Assembly: GCA_965220385.1 (NCBI GenBank)
Contig: OZ244825.1
Coordinates: 3,224,001 to 3,288,000 of the forward strand
Direction of reading: 5' to 3'
Origin: PCPOR2b sp965220385
Lineage (GTDB): Bacteria > Poribacteria > WGA-4E > PCPOR2b
Length of the DNA stretch: 64,000 bases
The position numbers and the translations under genes are program-made. A model generated the notes under the pieces. It saw nothing but the letters and a program-made list of their open reading frames with translations, was not told the origin of the DNA and did no database searches. Positions 1-9,399 of this stretch are shown here, piece by piece. How positions within the stretch are numbered: position 1 is the stretch's first letter; each line of letters opens with the position of its first letter.

Positions 1-1263
1 GCGGAACAGATTGCAGCGGACAAGATGACCCTTTCGACCATTGCTATCGGTGATGCGGATCGAGCGCTGATGAAAGCGATTGCCGAGGCTGGAGGGGGCG
101 GATATCGAGATGTTGGGAACGTCAGCGAACTGCCAAAAATTATGGCTGATGAGGTGCGTCAGACCCAAAAGTATACCGTCCAGGAGGTGTTTCAGCCAAT
201 AATCAATGATGGGGCTTCCCCGATGTTAGCGGGGATTAACCGCTTGCCGAAACTCTACGGCTACATTGCCACCTCGGAAAAGGAGTTAGCACAAACCTAC
301 ATCCGCTCGCATGAAGACCACCCGATCCTCGCTGGCTGGAACTACGGACTCGGTAGGTCTGTCGCCTTTACCTCTGATGTGAAGTCGGGCTGGGGAGCGG
401 ACTGGATTGAGTGGGAGAACTTCGGCAGATTTTGGGGGCAGGTTGTCAACTGGACTTTACCCTCGATGGGCGGCGCTGCGGATTTCGATCTTACAGTCGT
501 CCCCCAGAACGGCAGAGGAGCGGTGTTTATAGATACAGCATCTACCCCAGCAACACATGGTCTCACATTTGACGTGAGTCTCGCCCGTCCCAACGGTAAG
601 GGAGCGATAGTCGAACTGCATCGCGTCACGCCGACACAATACTCTGGAGAATTCCCCCTACGTGAGCGTGGATCGTATCTTGTTACTGCACAGCAAAAAC
701 GAGACGGACAGGTCGAAAGCACCTATTACGAGAGCCTTGTGCTCTCCTACCCGGCGGAGTTCGCTGAATTTGAGACGAACCGTCAGCTACTCAATGAACT
801 CGCGAGCCAAACCGACGGAATTTTTGAACCCTCACCTGAACAGATTGTTCAACACCGTGGACCACCAATTGAACATCTGAAACCGCTCTCGCTTCCCCTG
901 TTAATAGCGAGCCTGATTCTATTTGTTTTGGAGATGATCCTGCGTCGTTTCAGCGTTGCGAGCGGTTATCTTACAGAACTTAAAACGCAGTTGAGATCAC
1001 TTTACCGCCGAGACGATCACGCAGTCTCACCAACACTTTCGCGCCTACGACAAACGAAGACAGCGCTGGCAAGGGAGCCATCGACACCGCCCGATGATTT
1101 CGCTCCCTCCCCAACATCTCAATCTGGATATCAGCGCGAGCGCGAGTCAGAATCGGGGTTGGGGAGCGCTACATCAGTAGATCCGCAAACTGCATCGACG
1201 GGTGGCATCGGAAGATTGTTGCAGGCGAAGGGTCGGGCGCGTAACAATGAACCCTCAAGATAA
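1..1263 (+). CDS. VWA/glutamine-amidotransferase-like membrane protein, 5' end cut by window
   Basis: The frame is open from the first base, so the start lies left of the window; 420 codons plus stop are visible. The beginning (TIAIGDADRALM, then a glycine-rich turn) looks like the end of a von Willebrand A-type domain. The middle carries PILAGWNYGLGRSVAFTSD and a following WGADWIEWENFGRFW stretch, typical of the amidotransferase-like domain found in large VWA membrane proteins (family knowledge). Near window residues 295-317 is one strong membrane helix (LPLLIASLILFVLEMILRRF), followed by a polar, Ser/Pro-rich cytoplasmic-looking tail of about 100 residues. It probably acts at the inner membrane; substrate unknown. 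It is followed after 87 nt by a sugar isomerase with its own ribosome site, so co-transcription is uncertain. Domain call is by eye. Confidence 0.7.
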   Translation, partial: AEQIAADKMTLSTIAIGDADRALMKAIAEAGGGGYRDVGNVSELPKIMADEVRQTQKYTVQEVFQPIINDGASPMLAGINRLPKLYGYIATSEKELAQTYIRSHEDHPILAGWNYGLGRSVAFTSDVKSGWGADWIEWENFGRFWGQVVNWTLPSMGGAADFDLTVVPQNGRGAVFIDTASTPATHGLTFDVSLARPNGKGAIVELHRVTPTQYSGEFPLRERGSYLVTAQQKRDGQVESTYYESLVLSYPAEFAEFETNRQLLNELASQTDGIFEPSPEQIVQHRGPPIEHLKPLSLPLLIASLILFVLEMILRRFSVASGYLTELKTQLRSLYRRDDHAVSPTLSRLRQTKTALAREPSTPPDDFAPSPTSQSGYQRERESESGLGSATSVDPQTASTGGIGRLLQAKGRARNNEPSR

Positions 1264-1350
1264 ATCCATCCTAAAATTCAAGATTTAGTTCTTGCGCGTT
1301 GCTGTTAGGAACAGCAAGTTCAAGAGAGTAATCTTTCAAAGGAGAACCGT

Positions 1351-2142
1351 ATGAAAGCGTCGTTTTGCACAAACGCCTTTGGCAACACGCAGCAGGCTAT
1401 TGAGGAAGCGATACCAAAATTGGCACAGATGGGATATGATGGATTGGAGTTTTGGGAGCAGTACCTACCAAGTTCAGACCTGAAGTGGCTCAAGGGGATG
1501 ACGGATGCACACCGGCTCGAAATCGTTCAGATCTGCCCATACTTCGACTTCACCACCAGTTCGGAGACGTGGGAGCAGAGCATACGGGATGCGGAACGAT
1601 ACATCGAATATTCGATTCAGTTGGGAGGCCCTTTTATCCGGACGTACACCGGCAATGTCGGCAGCGCCGATGCAACGGCGGAGCAGTGGGATGCGTGTGT
1701 GAGAGGGTTGCAGCGGATTTGTGAGATGGGGATGCCACACGGTATTGTGTTTCCGCTCGAAACCCATCAGGTTATCCATTCAGGACCCAACCTGACGGAC
1801 ACGAGTCCAACCACGCTCAAGCTACTATCCGATGTGGGATTGGACAACTTGAAGGTGAATATCCAGACACCGTTGTTAGGCGAGTCGGTCTTTGACACAG
1901 CAGTGCAGCTGGGTCCCCATGTGGTTCACGTCCACGCCCATAACTGGATTGGCAATTGGCCCAATCTCACGTTTCTGGATGCTGGGGACGAGGATTTTAC
2001 GGAGTTTGCACGGATATTGAAGGATAAGGGTTTTGACGGCTATATCTCTGTCGAACATGGCAGCCATCACCCACCCTATGAGACAGCAGCCCATGAGATC
2101 CAATATCTGAAACGCCTGATTGCTGGCGAGCTTTGGAGGTGA
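1351..2142 (+). CDS. sugar phosphate isomerase/epimerase (AP-endonuclease-2-type TIM barrel)
   Basis: 263 residues, the usual length for this family. Start ATG has an AAAGGAG site 8 nt upstream. The TIM-barrel pattern is clear: GYDGLEFWE near residue 28-36, FPLETHQ at 134-140, HVHAHNW at 193-199 and YISVEHGSH at 231-239. E137, H195/H197 and E235 are the likely divalent-metal ligands by analogy with xylose-isomerase-like TIM barrels. It probably interconverts or epimerises a sugar or sugar phosphate in the cytoplasm; the substrate cannot be read from sequence. It is a stand-alone gene between an unrelated membrane protein and a GNAT acetyltransferase. Two relatives lie at 9400-10170 and 15307-16146. 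Confidence 0.85.
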   Translation: MKASFCTNAFGNTQQAIEEAIPKLAQMGYDGLEFWEQYLPSSDLKWLKGMTDAHRLEIVQICPYFDFTTSSETWEQSIRDAERYIEYSIQLGGPFIRTYTGNVGSADATAEQWDACVRGLQRICEMGMPHGIVFPLETHQVIHSGPNLTDTSPTTLKLLSDVGLDNLKVNIQTPLLGESVFDTAVQLGPHVVHVHAHNWIGNWPNLTFLDAGDEDFTEFARILKDKGFDGYISVEHGSHHPPYETAAHEIQYLKRLIAGELWR

Positions 2143-2230
2143 GCCTTACATCGAGCACCCAACGGGAGAGGGCAGAGAGAAAGCACCCCCAATCACCGCT
2201 ACAAGGATACTCTTATAGGAAGGAGAAACC

Positions 2231-2695
2231 GTGATAAGAAAATATCGACCATCAGATCTTGAAACGCTCCGACAAATCACCGCAATTTGCTTTGAAGGGG
2301 TTTCGATCGACAAGAACATCGAAGACAAGTACGGTGTCATTAATGAACTAGATTGGAAGCAGCGCAAGATGTCACACATTAACAACGATGTAGAAGCAAA
2401 TGCGGACGGTGTGTTTGTTGCGGAGATTACAGGAGAGGTGGTGGGTTATATCACCGTCTACGCCAATCATCAAACAAAAATTGGCGGTATTCCAAATCTG
2501 TCCGTGCTTCCAGATTTTCAAAAGAAGGGATTGGGAACAGAACTGATTGAGGCAGCGTTGACGTATCTGAAAGAGGAGGGAATGCTGTACGCGCGGATTG
2601 AGACGCTGGAACAGAATCAGATTGGAACAAATTTCTATCCCAAGATGGGCTTTGTTGAGATCGCTAGACAGGTCCATTATATCCGGCAACTATAA
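2231..2695 (+). CDS. GNAT family N-acetyltransferase
   Basis: 154 residues starting at GTG, chosen because AGGAAGGAG precedes it at good spacing. The acetyl-CoA-binding motif A is visible at about residues 90-110 (LSVLPDFQKKGLGTELIEAA, with the Q-x-x-G-x-G/A loop), and a GEVVGYITVY beta-strand precedes it at 68-77. The C-terminus (FYPKMGFVEIARQ) is the typical GNAT end. It transfers an acetyl group from acetyl-CoA to an unidentified amine; closest in style to RimI-like ribosomal-protein acetyltransferases, but that is only inference. The gene stands alone, 88 nt after the isomerase. Confidence 0.85.
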   Translation: MIRKYRPSDLETLRQITAICFEGVSIDKNIEDKYGVINELDWKQRKMSHINNDVEANADGVFVAEITGEVVGYITVYANHQTKIGGIPNLSVLPDFQKKGLGTELIEAALTYLKEEGMLYARIETLEQNQIGTNFYPKMGFVEIARQVHYIRQL

Positions 2696-2790
2696 CGGAA
2701 GCAGGTCAGACATCATCGTTCTGCCGTATCCAAAAAGACAGATTGGCTCTTAGCAGGGGTGAAAATGTAATCGCTGTAATTCTTAGTTTC

Positions 2791-4281
2791 TTAGAGATCA
2801 ACCGTTACAGATGATGCGAGGGCTGCTTCAACTCCGCCCGTTTTGATAAGTTGGATTGCTTCTTGGAGCTGGTTGTCATTAACGAGATCGACCAATGGAT
2901 CGATGCCGACATTTCTGTTGAAGAACATATTTGCCTCGTTCTTAACGATCTCAATATCGAGTGTGATTTTGTTTTCCACAAGTGTCGCCATCAATTCCGG
3001 GAGTTCCGGCTCCAACTGAGCGAAATCTTTGGGAGTTTCCCCTATCTCCTTCTCTGTCCGTTCAATCCAGTCCTCAACAAACGTCTCTACATATTTCCTG
3101 GCGTACAACCGCATCGCTGCTGTGATTTCATCGAGTTTACTCATCTCGACCTCGATATTTGGCTCGATTCCCTTTTCGTTAATTGAGACACCGCTCGGTG
3201 TGTAGTAGGTCGAGATCGTAAAAGAGACTGCAGCTTCTTTTTCCAAGGCGTTCAAAGGAAATCGTTGCTGGACAACACCTTTGCCGAAAGTTTTCTTACC
3301 GAGGATAGCGCCCCGCCTGGAATCCTTAATAGCACCGGCAACAATTTCAGAGCCGCTCGCACTATACTCATTCACAAGTACCACTAGCTCCACCTCCGCT
3401 GGGCAAAGCATTTCAGGCGTTGCGAGATACTTTTGGTTATACCTATTAAGCCTCCCTTGTGTTGACACAATAACCCCCTTGGGGATAAAGGCGTTGGTCA
3501 CATCGTAGGCGGCTTTAAGCAGTCCTCCTGGATTGTGTCGGAGATCCAGAATTAGTGCCTGCATCGCCCCATCTTCGGTATCAAGTAAGGTGTTTAGTGC
3601 CTGCTGAAACTCGTCAACGGTTCTGCCGGTGAAGCTCTCAATTTTTATATAGCCGATGCCATCCTCAAGCATCGTTTCCCGAACGCTCTCAATTTTAATC
3701 TCCTCGCGGACCAGTGTCACATCAAACGGTTCGGAATGTCCTCGGCGCTGTACCGTCACCGTGACCTCTGTACCAACTATCCCTCTCAACGTATCAACAA
3801 CTTCCGAAAGCGTTTGCCCGCCGGCACTAATATGGATCGGTTCTCCATCGACTTTGGTTATATAATCGCCTGCTTGCAATCCCGCTCGCATTGCGGGGGT
3901 ACTGGGGAGAGGTCGAGCAATTTTTATAAAGCCTTTGTCTTCATAGATCCGAATACCGAGGCCGCCAAATCTTGCATGATAGAGATTCTCTTCTTCGCGT
4001 TTCTGATCGACAGGCGGCAGGTAGAAAGTGTAGGGATCGTTCAAGGCAGCCAGCGATCCTTTGATCGCTCCTTCAAACATTTCCCGCTGATCGACGTCGT
4101 CGTAGTAATGGACATCCGCCTTTCTAATCACCTCTATTAGCGCCCTCTGCAGGTTGATTATGTTTTTACCATCGCGATCACTTAGCGCAGTTTTCTCTCC
4201 TAACGGCACGAGAAAGAGCGCGATAACGACAGCAGCGGCCAAAACTGCGATAGGCAAGGTGTGTTTTCTATATCGAACCAT
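2791..4281 (-). CDS. S41 family C-terminal processing peptidase (CtpA/Prc-like)
   Basis: 496 residues from the ATG at 4281, which has GAGG upstream; an in-frame ATG 39 nt earlier (4320) lacks a site. An N-terminal signal/membrane segment (IAVLAAAVVIALFLVPL) places it in the envelope. A PDZ domain spans roughly residues 100-190 (GGLGIRI ... AGLQAGDYITKVDG), followed by the S41 core: LRHNPGGLL, the catalytic serine in NEYSASGSEIVAGA and the catalytic lysine in GKKTFGKGVVQ, giving a Ser-Lys dyad. About 110 helical residues follow the core. It should trim C-termini of periplasmic proteins in a PDZ-gated way. Single gene; no partner alongside. Confidence 0.9.
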   Translation of the reverse strand: MVRYRKHTLPIAVLAAAVVIALFLVPLGEKTALSDRDGKNIINLQRALIEVIRKADVHYYDDVDQREMFEGAIKGSLAALNDPYTFYLPPVDQKREEENLYHARFGGLGIRIYEDKGFIKIARPLPSTPAMRAGLQAGDYITKVDGEPIHISAGGQTLSEVVDTLRGIVGTEVTVTVQRRGHSEPFDVTLVREEIKIESVRETMLEDGIGYIKIESFTGRTVDEFQQALNTLLDTEDGAMQALILDLRHNPGGLLKAAYDVTNAFIPKGVIVSTQGRLNRYNQKYLATPEMLCPAEVELVVLVNEYSASGSEIVAGAIKDSRRGAILGKKTFGKGVVQQRFPLNALEKEAAVSFTISTYYTPSGVSINEKGIEPNIEVEMSKLDEITAAMRLYARKYVETFVEDWIERTEKEIGETPKDFAQLEPELPELMATLVENKITLDIEIVKNEANMFFNRNVGIDPLVDLVNDNQLQEAIQLIKTGGVEAALASSVTVDL

Positions 4282-4321
4282 GGATCCCTCGTATATTTGT
4301 TGTTTGATTAAACGCAGCATT

Positions 4322-4424
4322 TATGGTGAATTCTGAAAATAAATAGACACTTTCGCCGACCCGGTAGGTGCGGTTTCTAACCGCACCGGTTTGGAGTGTC
4401 TCATTAATTCTATAAACTACCATA
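4322..4424. mobile_element. MITE-like element, family A copy 1
   Basis: About 103 nt with imperfect terminal inverted repeats: left end TATGGTGAATTCTGAAAATA then AATAGACAC, right end GTGTCTCATTAATTCT then a CTACCATA end. The core is a hairpin, GGTGCGGTTTCTAACCGCACC. Lies 40 nt upstream of the S41 protease start. Other copies at 10206, 14378, 27180, 44414 and a truncated one at 48064. Confidence 0.75.
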
Positions 4425-4523
4425 GTTAGGGTTTATATTATTGCCTCGTTTGTATAATTATAACATGATTCGCGAGATGCTGCAAGAGGTTAAAAGCGAC
4501 TATTTTTCAACTTCAACTTAAGT

Positions 4524-5162
4524 TTAGAGATGGAGGTGAATGAGCGGTTTCACTGCCACATGTGTGTAGGTTTGCTCAGAGACCGTGTCGCAAAAGAATG
4601 GCTCGAAAAAGGTATCAAGGCAGGTTAGAAATTCGGGAAGATTCACCCCCATATATGTCCCTGTTGGGTCATCGAGATTGGTCAGCACGTGCAGTAACTT
4701 GGTGCGCCCATTGGTTGAGAGGCTTTGCAGACCACGAAGCTGGCGCATGTGATATTTAATCAGCGCTGCCGAAATTTGAATCAACCCCTGTAGAAACAGT
4801 CGGCAATCATCCTCCGTTTTATTCCAAAGCCCTTCCCATGCCTCATGGGCTTCCCACCAGTACGCAAAATTAAAGAGATCAACGCCGTATAGATAATCTT
4901 CAGTTTGACGCCAAGCGGCAGGCAGAAAAACAGGGCTATCGTCCTCCTCCAAGCCGTAGCTATGCCCTTGTGGATCCCTGATGGGGTGCGGTGTGACACC
5001 CGGCACGTGCCGATAGGGAGGAAAAGGACGCTGCGAACAGTATCGGACCCCGTCGGGATCGAACGGCTGCGGTTGTTCAATGGACTGTGCCTCTTCAATA
5101 ACTGAAGGGGCTGTTACTTTCTGTTTTGAACTTCTGAAGAGTTTAGGGATTTTTAATTTCAT
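4524..5162 (-). CDS. DUF309 domain-containing protein
   Basis: 212 residues. The diagnostic DUF309 block is at about residues 95-145: a FNFAYWWEAHEAWEGLW segment followed by FLQGLIQISAALIKYHMRQ, matching the family's FNxxxxxExHExWE pattern and helical core. The N-terminal ~90 residues are polar and proline-rich and not recognisable. DUF309 proteins are small helical proteins without an agreed function. The protein looks cytoplasmic (no signal peptide). The gene is monocistronic on the minus strand; a 257-nt spacer to the next gene holds nothing I can identify beyond AT-rich sequence. Confidence 0.7.
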   Translation of the reverse strand: MKLKIPKLFRSSKQKVTAPSVIEEAQSIEQPQPFDPDGVRYCSQRPFPPYRHVPGVTPHPIRDPQGHSYGLEEDDSPVFLPAAWRQTEDYLYGVDLFNFAYWWEAHEAWEGLWNKTEDDCRLFLQGLIQISAALIKYHMRQLRGLQSLSTNGRTKLLHVLTNLDDPTGTYMGVNLPEFLTCLDTFFEPFFCDTVSEQTYTHVAVKPLIHLHL

Positions 5163-5419
5163 GATTATAATTGTGATTCAGGGGTAAGGTACGTTTGTAT
5201 CTCTATTGTATCATATCCGGGATCAATTTTACAGGTTGTAATAGATCCATTAGTCTTGGCTGAGATGTGCCTTTCAGACTGACTGTTTTTTGATAGCACT
5301 CCCCGTCCAATTTATGATACCATCCTCGCTGGACGCTTGATGAGATATCTTACCACAGACTGCACGATCTATAGGAATGAAGCGGAAACGAAACAGTATG
5401 AGAACCAGAGGAGACAGCA

Positions 5420-5785
5420 ATGAAAACAGACATCTATGTGGTCAAACTCAGCGATGGAGAGCGCATCGGAGAAGCGGTAAAGCCTCTCCTCGATCCAGTG
5501 GATATGGGAAGCATTGGTCACTTTGCGGTATCGAAAGATCAGCCAACAGAACTGCACTATCATGACTACGACGAGTATTGGTACTTCACCGAAGGCACAA
5601 CAACCATCACCCTACGCACCCCCGATGGTACGAGTCAATCGTATCAGATTGGAGCGGGTGATTTGGTGGTAACGCCCAAAGGGGTTGAGCATGGCCATAT
5701 TCCGGACGACACTGTAAAAGGGATTCAGTGGGTCAGTGTTATTGCGCCGGAAGCGCGCCGCGGTCATTTACACCGAGAACTATAA
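5420..5785 (+). CDS. small cupin-domain protein
   Basis: 121 residues, one beta-barrel cupin. AGAGGAGACAGCA precedes the ATG. Cupin motif 1 is at about residues 50-65 (ELHYHDYDEYWYFTEGT: two His, Glu and downstream Gly as metal-site pattern) and motif 2 at 85-100 (GDLVVTPKGVEHGH, third His). Likely a metal-dependent isomerase, dioxygenase or sugar-binding protein; not resolvable further. It is followed 16 nt later by an aldo/keto reductase with its own GGAG site, so the two most likely form an operon and act on the same carbohydrate or aldehyde. Confidence 0.85.
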   Translation: MKTDIYVVKLSDGERIGEAVKPLLDPVDMGSIGHFAVSKDQPTELHYHDYDEYWYFTEGTTTITLRTPDGTSQSYQIGAGDLVVTPKGVEHGHIPDDTVKGIQWVSVIAPEARRGHLHREL

Positions 5786-5801
5786 ATAGTAAGGAGCAAT
5801 C

Positions 5802-6695
5802 ATGACAAACCAAGGCGCATTACTGCCCCGGCGTCGGTTGGGACGCACAGGTTTAGAGGTAACGGGACTCAGCATGGGTGGTGCAGGTGTAGGACGCGAC
5901 AATGTATCAGATGAGGAAGCGATTGAAGCGGTGCATAGGGCAATAGAATTGGGGATGAACTACCTCGACACGGCGCCGCTGTATGGGGCTTGCGAAAGCG
6001 AAAGGCGGATCGGGCTCGCATTGGCTGGCGGTTGGCGTGAAAAAATCTACTTGGCAACAAAGATAGGGACACATCCGGAATGGCGGGGCGATTTTTCCGC
6101 ATCGACAACGCGCAGAAGCGTTGAAAACAGTCTCCGTTTATTGGACACAGATTATCTGGATGTGTGCCTCGTCCACGATCCGGATAGCATGGACCCTGTG
6201 ATCGCAAAAGGTGGGGCGTTTGAGGAACTCCAACGGATGCGCGAAGAGGGATTACTGCGCTATATTGGGCTTGGTGTCCGTGAGCACGAGTTTCATCGTA
6301 TCGCCATTGAAACCGGCGTTGTGGATGTGATTCTGACCTTCCTCGACTACACGCTGCTTAGCCAGACCGCTGCGGAAAGCTTGCTACCGTTTGCGGCGGA
6401 GCACGATATCGGGGTAATCAACGGCAGTCCAATCGCGATGGGATTGCTTTCGGGCGTTGAACCGGACGTGACAGCCCGACCGCCGGAGGGTGAACGGGCA
6501 CATAAGCTCTGGCAGTGGGCGATGGAAAACAACCAGAATCTACTCAACTTGGCAATCCAATTTTGCCTACGGCAACCGCTTATCCACATGAGCCTGACGG
6601 GGTCTAAAGACGCAGCAGAGGTTGAACAGAATTTTGCCGCGGCAACCACGCCGGTGCCGGAGGAGATCTGGGAACAGTTGGCGACTGTGATGTAA
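5802..6695 (+). CDS. aldo/keto reductase
   Basis: 297 residues. AAGGAG sits 7 nt before the ATG. The AKR catalytic tetrad is visible: D56 and Y61 in NYLDTAPLYG, K87 in KIYLATKIG and H125 in DVCLVHDPD. The C-terminal SLTGSKDAAEVEQN segment corresponds to the NADP(H)-binding loop. Overall pattern resembles aldose/galactose 1-dehydrogenase-type AKRs, so oxidation of a sugar with NAD(P)+ is plausible but unproven. Forms a likely operon with the cupin 16 nt upstream. Confidence 0.9.
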   Translation: MTNQGALLPRRRLGRTGLEVTGLSMGGAGVGRDNVSDEEAIEAVHRAIELGMNYLDTAPLYGACESERRIGLALAGGWREKIYLATKIGTHPEWRGDFSASTTRRSVENSLRLLDTDYLDVCLVHDPDSMDPVIAKGGAFEELQRMREEGLLRYIGLGVREHEFHRIAIETGVVDVILTFLDYTLLSQTAAESLLPFAAEHDIGVINGSPIAMGLLSGVEPDVTARPPEGERAHKLWQWAMENNQNLLNLAIQFCLRQPLIHMSLTGSKDAAEVEQNFAAATTPVPEEIWEQLATVM

Positions 6696-6735
6696 GGACC
6701 TGAGTTCTGAACTGAGTTGTCTATGGGAGGTGTTA

Positions 6736-8118
6736 ATGTCTACTTATGATGTTGGTATAATTGGAGGAGGTCCGGGCGGCTATGTTGCAGCGATCAAGGC
6801 TGCCCAGTTAGGGGGTAAAGTCTGCCTCATCGAAAAAGGGGAATGGGGAGGCACCTGCCTGAATCGGGGGTGTATCCCGACCAAGACGTTGTTTTCGGTG
6901 GCGCATTTCGCCACGCAGGTTCGGGAGGCAGAGGGTTTCGGCATAAAGATTAGCGGGGCGGAGATTGATTATGCACAGGTGCTGGGACACAAGGAGGCGA
7001 CCGTCCAAAAACTCACCGGTGGAATCGCGCAGCTGCTCAAGAGGAACGGGGTTGATACAATTAACGGAACCGGCGTCCTCACCGCGAAGGATAAAATAGA
7101 AGCGACAAAAGCGGACGGCACGCAGGAACAGATTGAAGCAAAACAGATTATCATCGCCACCGGTTCTGAACCCGCGAATATTCCTGTCTTTGACATTGAC
7201 GAGCAGCAGGTACTGACGACGACAGGGATCCTTGAGTTGACGGAACTGCCCAAGAGTATGATTATCGTCGGTGGTGGTGTCGCCGGCTGCGAGTTTGCAT
7301 CAATTTTCAACGGATTGGGCTGCGATATCACTATCATTGAACTGTTACCCACAATCCTTGCTACTGAGGATACGCATATCATTCGACAACTCCGCCTCTT
7401 GATGAGAAGGAAAGGGATCGAAATCAAGACAGAAGCCAACGTAACAAGCGTAGACAAATCGGAATCCGGTGTGACCGCAACACTGGAGTCTGGCGAGCGC
7501 TTCAGTGCGGAAAAGATGCTAATTTCTATCGGCAGGAGTTTCAACTCTGAAGGTATTGGATTGGAAACGGTCGGTGTCCGGACGGATAAGGGCAAAATTG
7601 TAGTTAATGAACGGATGGAGACCAATGTGGCGGGTATTTACGCCGTCGGGGATGTCGCGAGCCGGTATCTGTTGGCACACGTTGCATCGGCGGAAGGAAT
7701 TGTCGCTGCGCAAAACTGCATGGGTCGAGAAGCGGAGATGGATTACAGCACAATACCGTGGTGTGTTTTCACGATACCCGAAATCGCCAGATGTGGTATG
7801 ACGGAGGCGCAAGCCGAGGAAGAGGGCTATTCGGTCAAGGTTGGGCGATTCCCTTACGCAGCGAGCGGTAAGGCTTTGGGTATGCGCGAAACAGATGGAT
7901 TCGTCAAGGTTATCTCTGATCAGGAGTTCGGTGATATCCTCGGTGTCCATATTCTTGGGGCACACGCTTCAGACCTCATCCATGAAGCTGTGGTTGCGAT
8001 CCGTATGGAGGCATCCGTCGCTGATTTGGCGCACACGATCCATGCACATCCAACTCTGGCTGAAGCCGTCATGGAATCCGCCGAAGCTGCCTATGACCGT
8101 GCCATTCATATTCTCTAA
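6736..8118 (+). CDS. lpdA: dihydrolipoyl dehydrogenase-like flavoprotein disulfide reductase
   Basis: 460 residues from ATG 6736, preceded by GGGAGG with 5-nt spacing; an in-frame GTG at 6730 overlaps that site and is less likely. N-terminal FAD Rossmann motif GIIGGGPGGYVAA, redox-active disulfide C41/C46 in GGTCLNRGCIPTK, NAD-binding MIIVGGGVAGCEFA near 175, second FAD motif GIYAVGDV near 305, and the C-terminal HAHPTLAEAV with the catalytic His-Glu pair. It would reoxidise dihydrolipoamide (E3 of 2-oxoacid dehydrogenase or glycine cleavage complexes) with NAD+. No E1/E2 or glycine-cleavage genes are beside it, so the partner complex is encoded elsewhere. Confidence 0.9.
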   Translation: MSTYDVGIIGGGPGGYVAAIKAAQLGGKVCLIEKGEWGGTCLNRGCIPTKTLFSVAHFATQVREAEGFGIKISGAEIDYAQVLGHKEATVQKLTGGIAQLLKRNGVDTINGTGVLTAKDKIEATKADGTQEQIEAKQIIIATGSEPANIPVFDIDEQQVLTTTGILELTELPKSMIIVGGGVAGCEFASIFNGLGCDITIIELLPTILATEDTHIIRQLRLLMRRKGIEIKTEANVTSVDKSESGVTATLESGERFSAEKMLISIGRSFNSEGIGLETVGVRTDKGKIVVNERMETNVAGIYAVGDVASRYLLAHVASAEGIVAAQNCMGREAEMDYSTIPWCVFTIPEIARCGMTEAQAEEEGYSVKVGRFPYAASGKALGMRETDGFVKVISDQEFGDILGVHILGAHASDLIHEAVVAIRMEASVADLAHTIHAHPTLAEAVMESAEAAYDRAIHIL

Positions 8119-8191
8119 TGTAACCTGTCGCCTAAACAGATCGATCCATAGCAATGCCAAATCGTGATATCTTAAAGGTCCATGGGAATAG

Positions 8192-8244
8192 TACGTAATG
8201 CGTAATGCGTGAGAAGAGGATTATTTTTCTTTACGTATTGCGTA
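8192..8244. repeat. palindromic repeat, family E copy 1
   Basis: Imperfect inverted repeat: TACGTAATGCGTAATGCGTG, a short A/G-rich loop, then CTTTACGTATTGCGTA. Similar copies at 40678 and 45651, and more diverged ones near 43938, 59172 and 59828. Lies in the 188-nt spacer between lpdA and the pseudouridine synthase. Confidence 0.6.
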
Positions 8245-8306
8245 CCTCGGTTTCTGACATTGAGGTTATTCGGGTAACAACTTAGGTTGATCCACTATAC
8301 CGTATC

Positions 8307-9314
8307 ATGTCAAAATCTCAAATCTTCCACGTCGCTCCAGACCGACTAGGCACTCGACTCGACCGTTTTGTCGAGGCACAGCTCATCGAGCAGGCGGAGA
8401 TAGAAACAGATGCGTCGTCTGGCGTTTCGCTGTCCCGAACATATATTCAGAAGCTGATTCGGGAAGGTGCCATAGCGGTGAATGGCAAACCGTCGAAGCC
8501 CGGTTACAAACTCCGAGCCGGTGACGAAGTATCCCTCATACTTCCGGATCCGCGTCCCCTCCAAACGATCGAACCCGAACCGATTCCGCTTGATATCCTG
8601 CACGAAGATCCTGCGCTGATTGTCCTAAACAAGCCGGCTGGTATGACCGTCCATCCCGCCGGCGATGTCCAATCTGGCACGCTTGTCAACGCGCTACTCA
8701 ACCACTGCGAATCGCTCCCCGGTATTGGCGGCGTTCAGCGACCCGGTATCGTGCATCGCCTCGACAAGGACACCTCCGGCGCGATTGTTGCTGCTAAGAC
8801 AGATTTCGCACATCGGCACCTTTCGGCTCAGTTTGAAGCACATACCACCACACGCCATTACCACGCTGTCACTTGCGGTGTACCCTCCAACGAAACGGGA
8901 ACTATCGACGCGCGCATCGTCCGCAGTTCGCGGGATAGGCGGAAGATGACCGTAACAGGAGCAGGTGGTCGTCACGCGGTTACCCACTATCACATCCTGG
9001 AACGCTATGACCGATTCTCCTTTCTTAAACTGACATTGGAAACGGGACGTATCCACCAGATCCGAGTGCATCTGAGCCATATCGGCCACCCCGTTGCCGG
9101 CGATCACGTCTATGGGGGTGGATATGATCGTGCCGTCCACGATGCGCCTTCTCCCACGGTCAAAGAAGCCCTCGCGGCGCTGAATCGCCAAGCCCTGCAC
9201 GCTCACACGCTTGGATTCGTCCATCCGGAGACGGAGGAACAACTGACATTTTCCGCGCCAATGCCGGATGATATGTGGTGGTTTGTTGAGGAGTTAAGGC
9301 GTGCAGAGGTATAG
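8307..9314 (+). CDS. RluA family RNA pseudouridine synthase (RluD-like)
   Basis: 335 residues. An S4 RNA-binding domain covers about residues 10-80 (SRTYIQKLIREGAIAVNG, typical S4 helix-loop), followed by the catalytic domain with LIVLNKPAGMTVHP at 104-117 and the signature HRLDKDTSG at 150-158; D153 is the catalytic aspartate. The GRIHQIRVHLSHIGHPVAGD block near 247-266 is the RluA family C-terminal motif. S4 plus this length best fits RluD-type enzymes that modify 23S rRNA helix 69, but specificity is inference. No strong ribosome site is visible before the ATG. Single gene. Confidence 0.9.
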   Translation: MSKSQIFHVAPDRLGTRLDRFVEAQLIEQAEIETDASSGVSLSRTYIQKLIREGAIAVNGKPSKPGYKLRAGDEVSLILPDPRPLQTIEPEPIPLDILHEDPALIVLNKPAGMTVHPAGDVQSGTLVNALLNHCESLPGIGGVQRPGIVHRLDKDTSGAIVAAKTDFAHRHLSAQFEAHTTTRHYHAVTCGVPSNETGTIDARIVRSSRDRRKMTVTGAGGRHAVTHYHILERYDRFSFLKLTLETGRIHQIRVHLSHIGHPVAGDHVYGGGYDRAVHDAPSPTVKEALAALNRQALHAHTLGFVHPETEEQLTFSAPMPDDMWWFVEELRRAEV

Positions 9315-9399
9315 AGGCTTGGGTTTTACGTTCTAACGTTGACCTGATACCTCGTATGTGTTACACTCTGTTGACACACTCAAATTCGGAGGAATTATT

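Noticed and set aside
1299..1317. TTGCTGT/ACAGCAA hairpin after the first gene as a terminator
   Set aside because: A 7-bp stem is present but no T run follows, so termination is not supported.
6969..7625. 218-codon minus-strand frame inside lpdA
   Set aside because: Antisense to a clearly conserved flavoprotein, Ser/Pro-rich, no recognisable motif.
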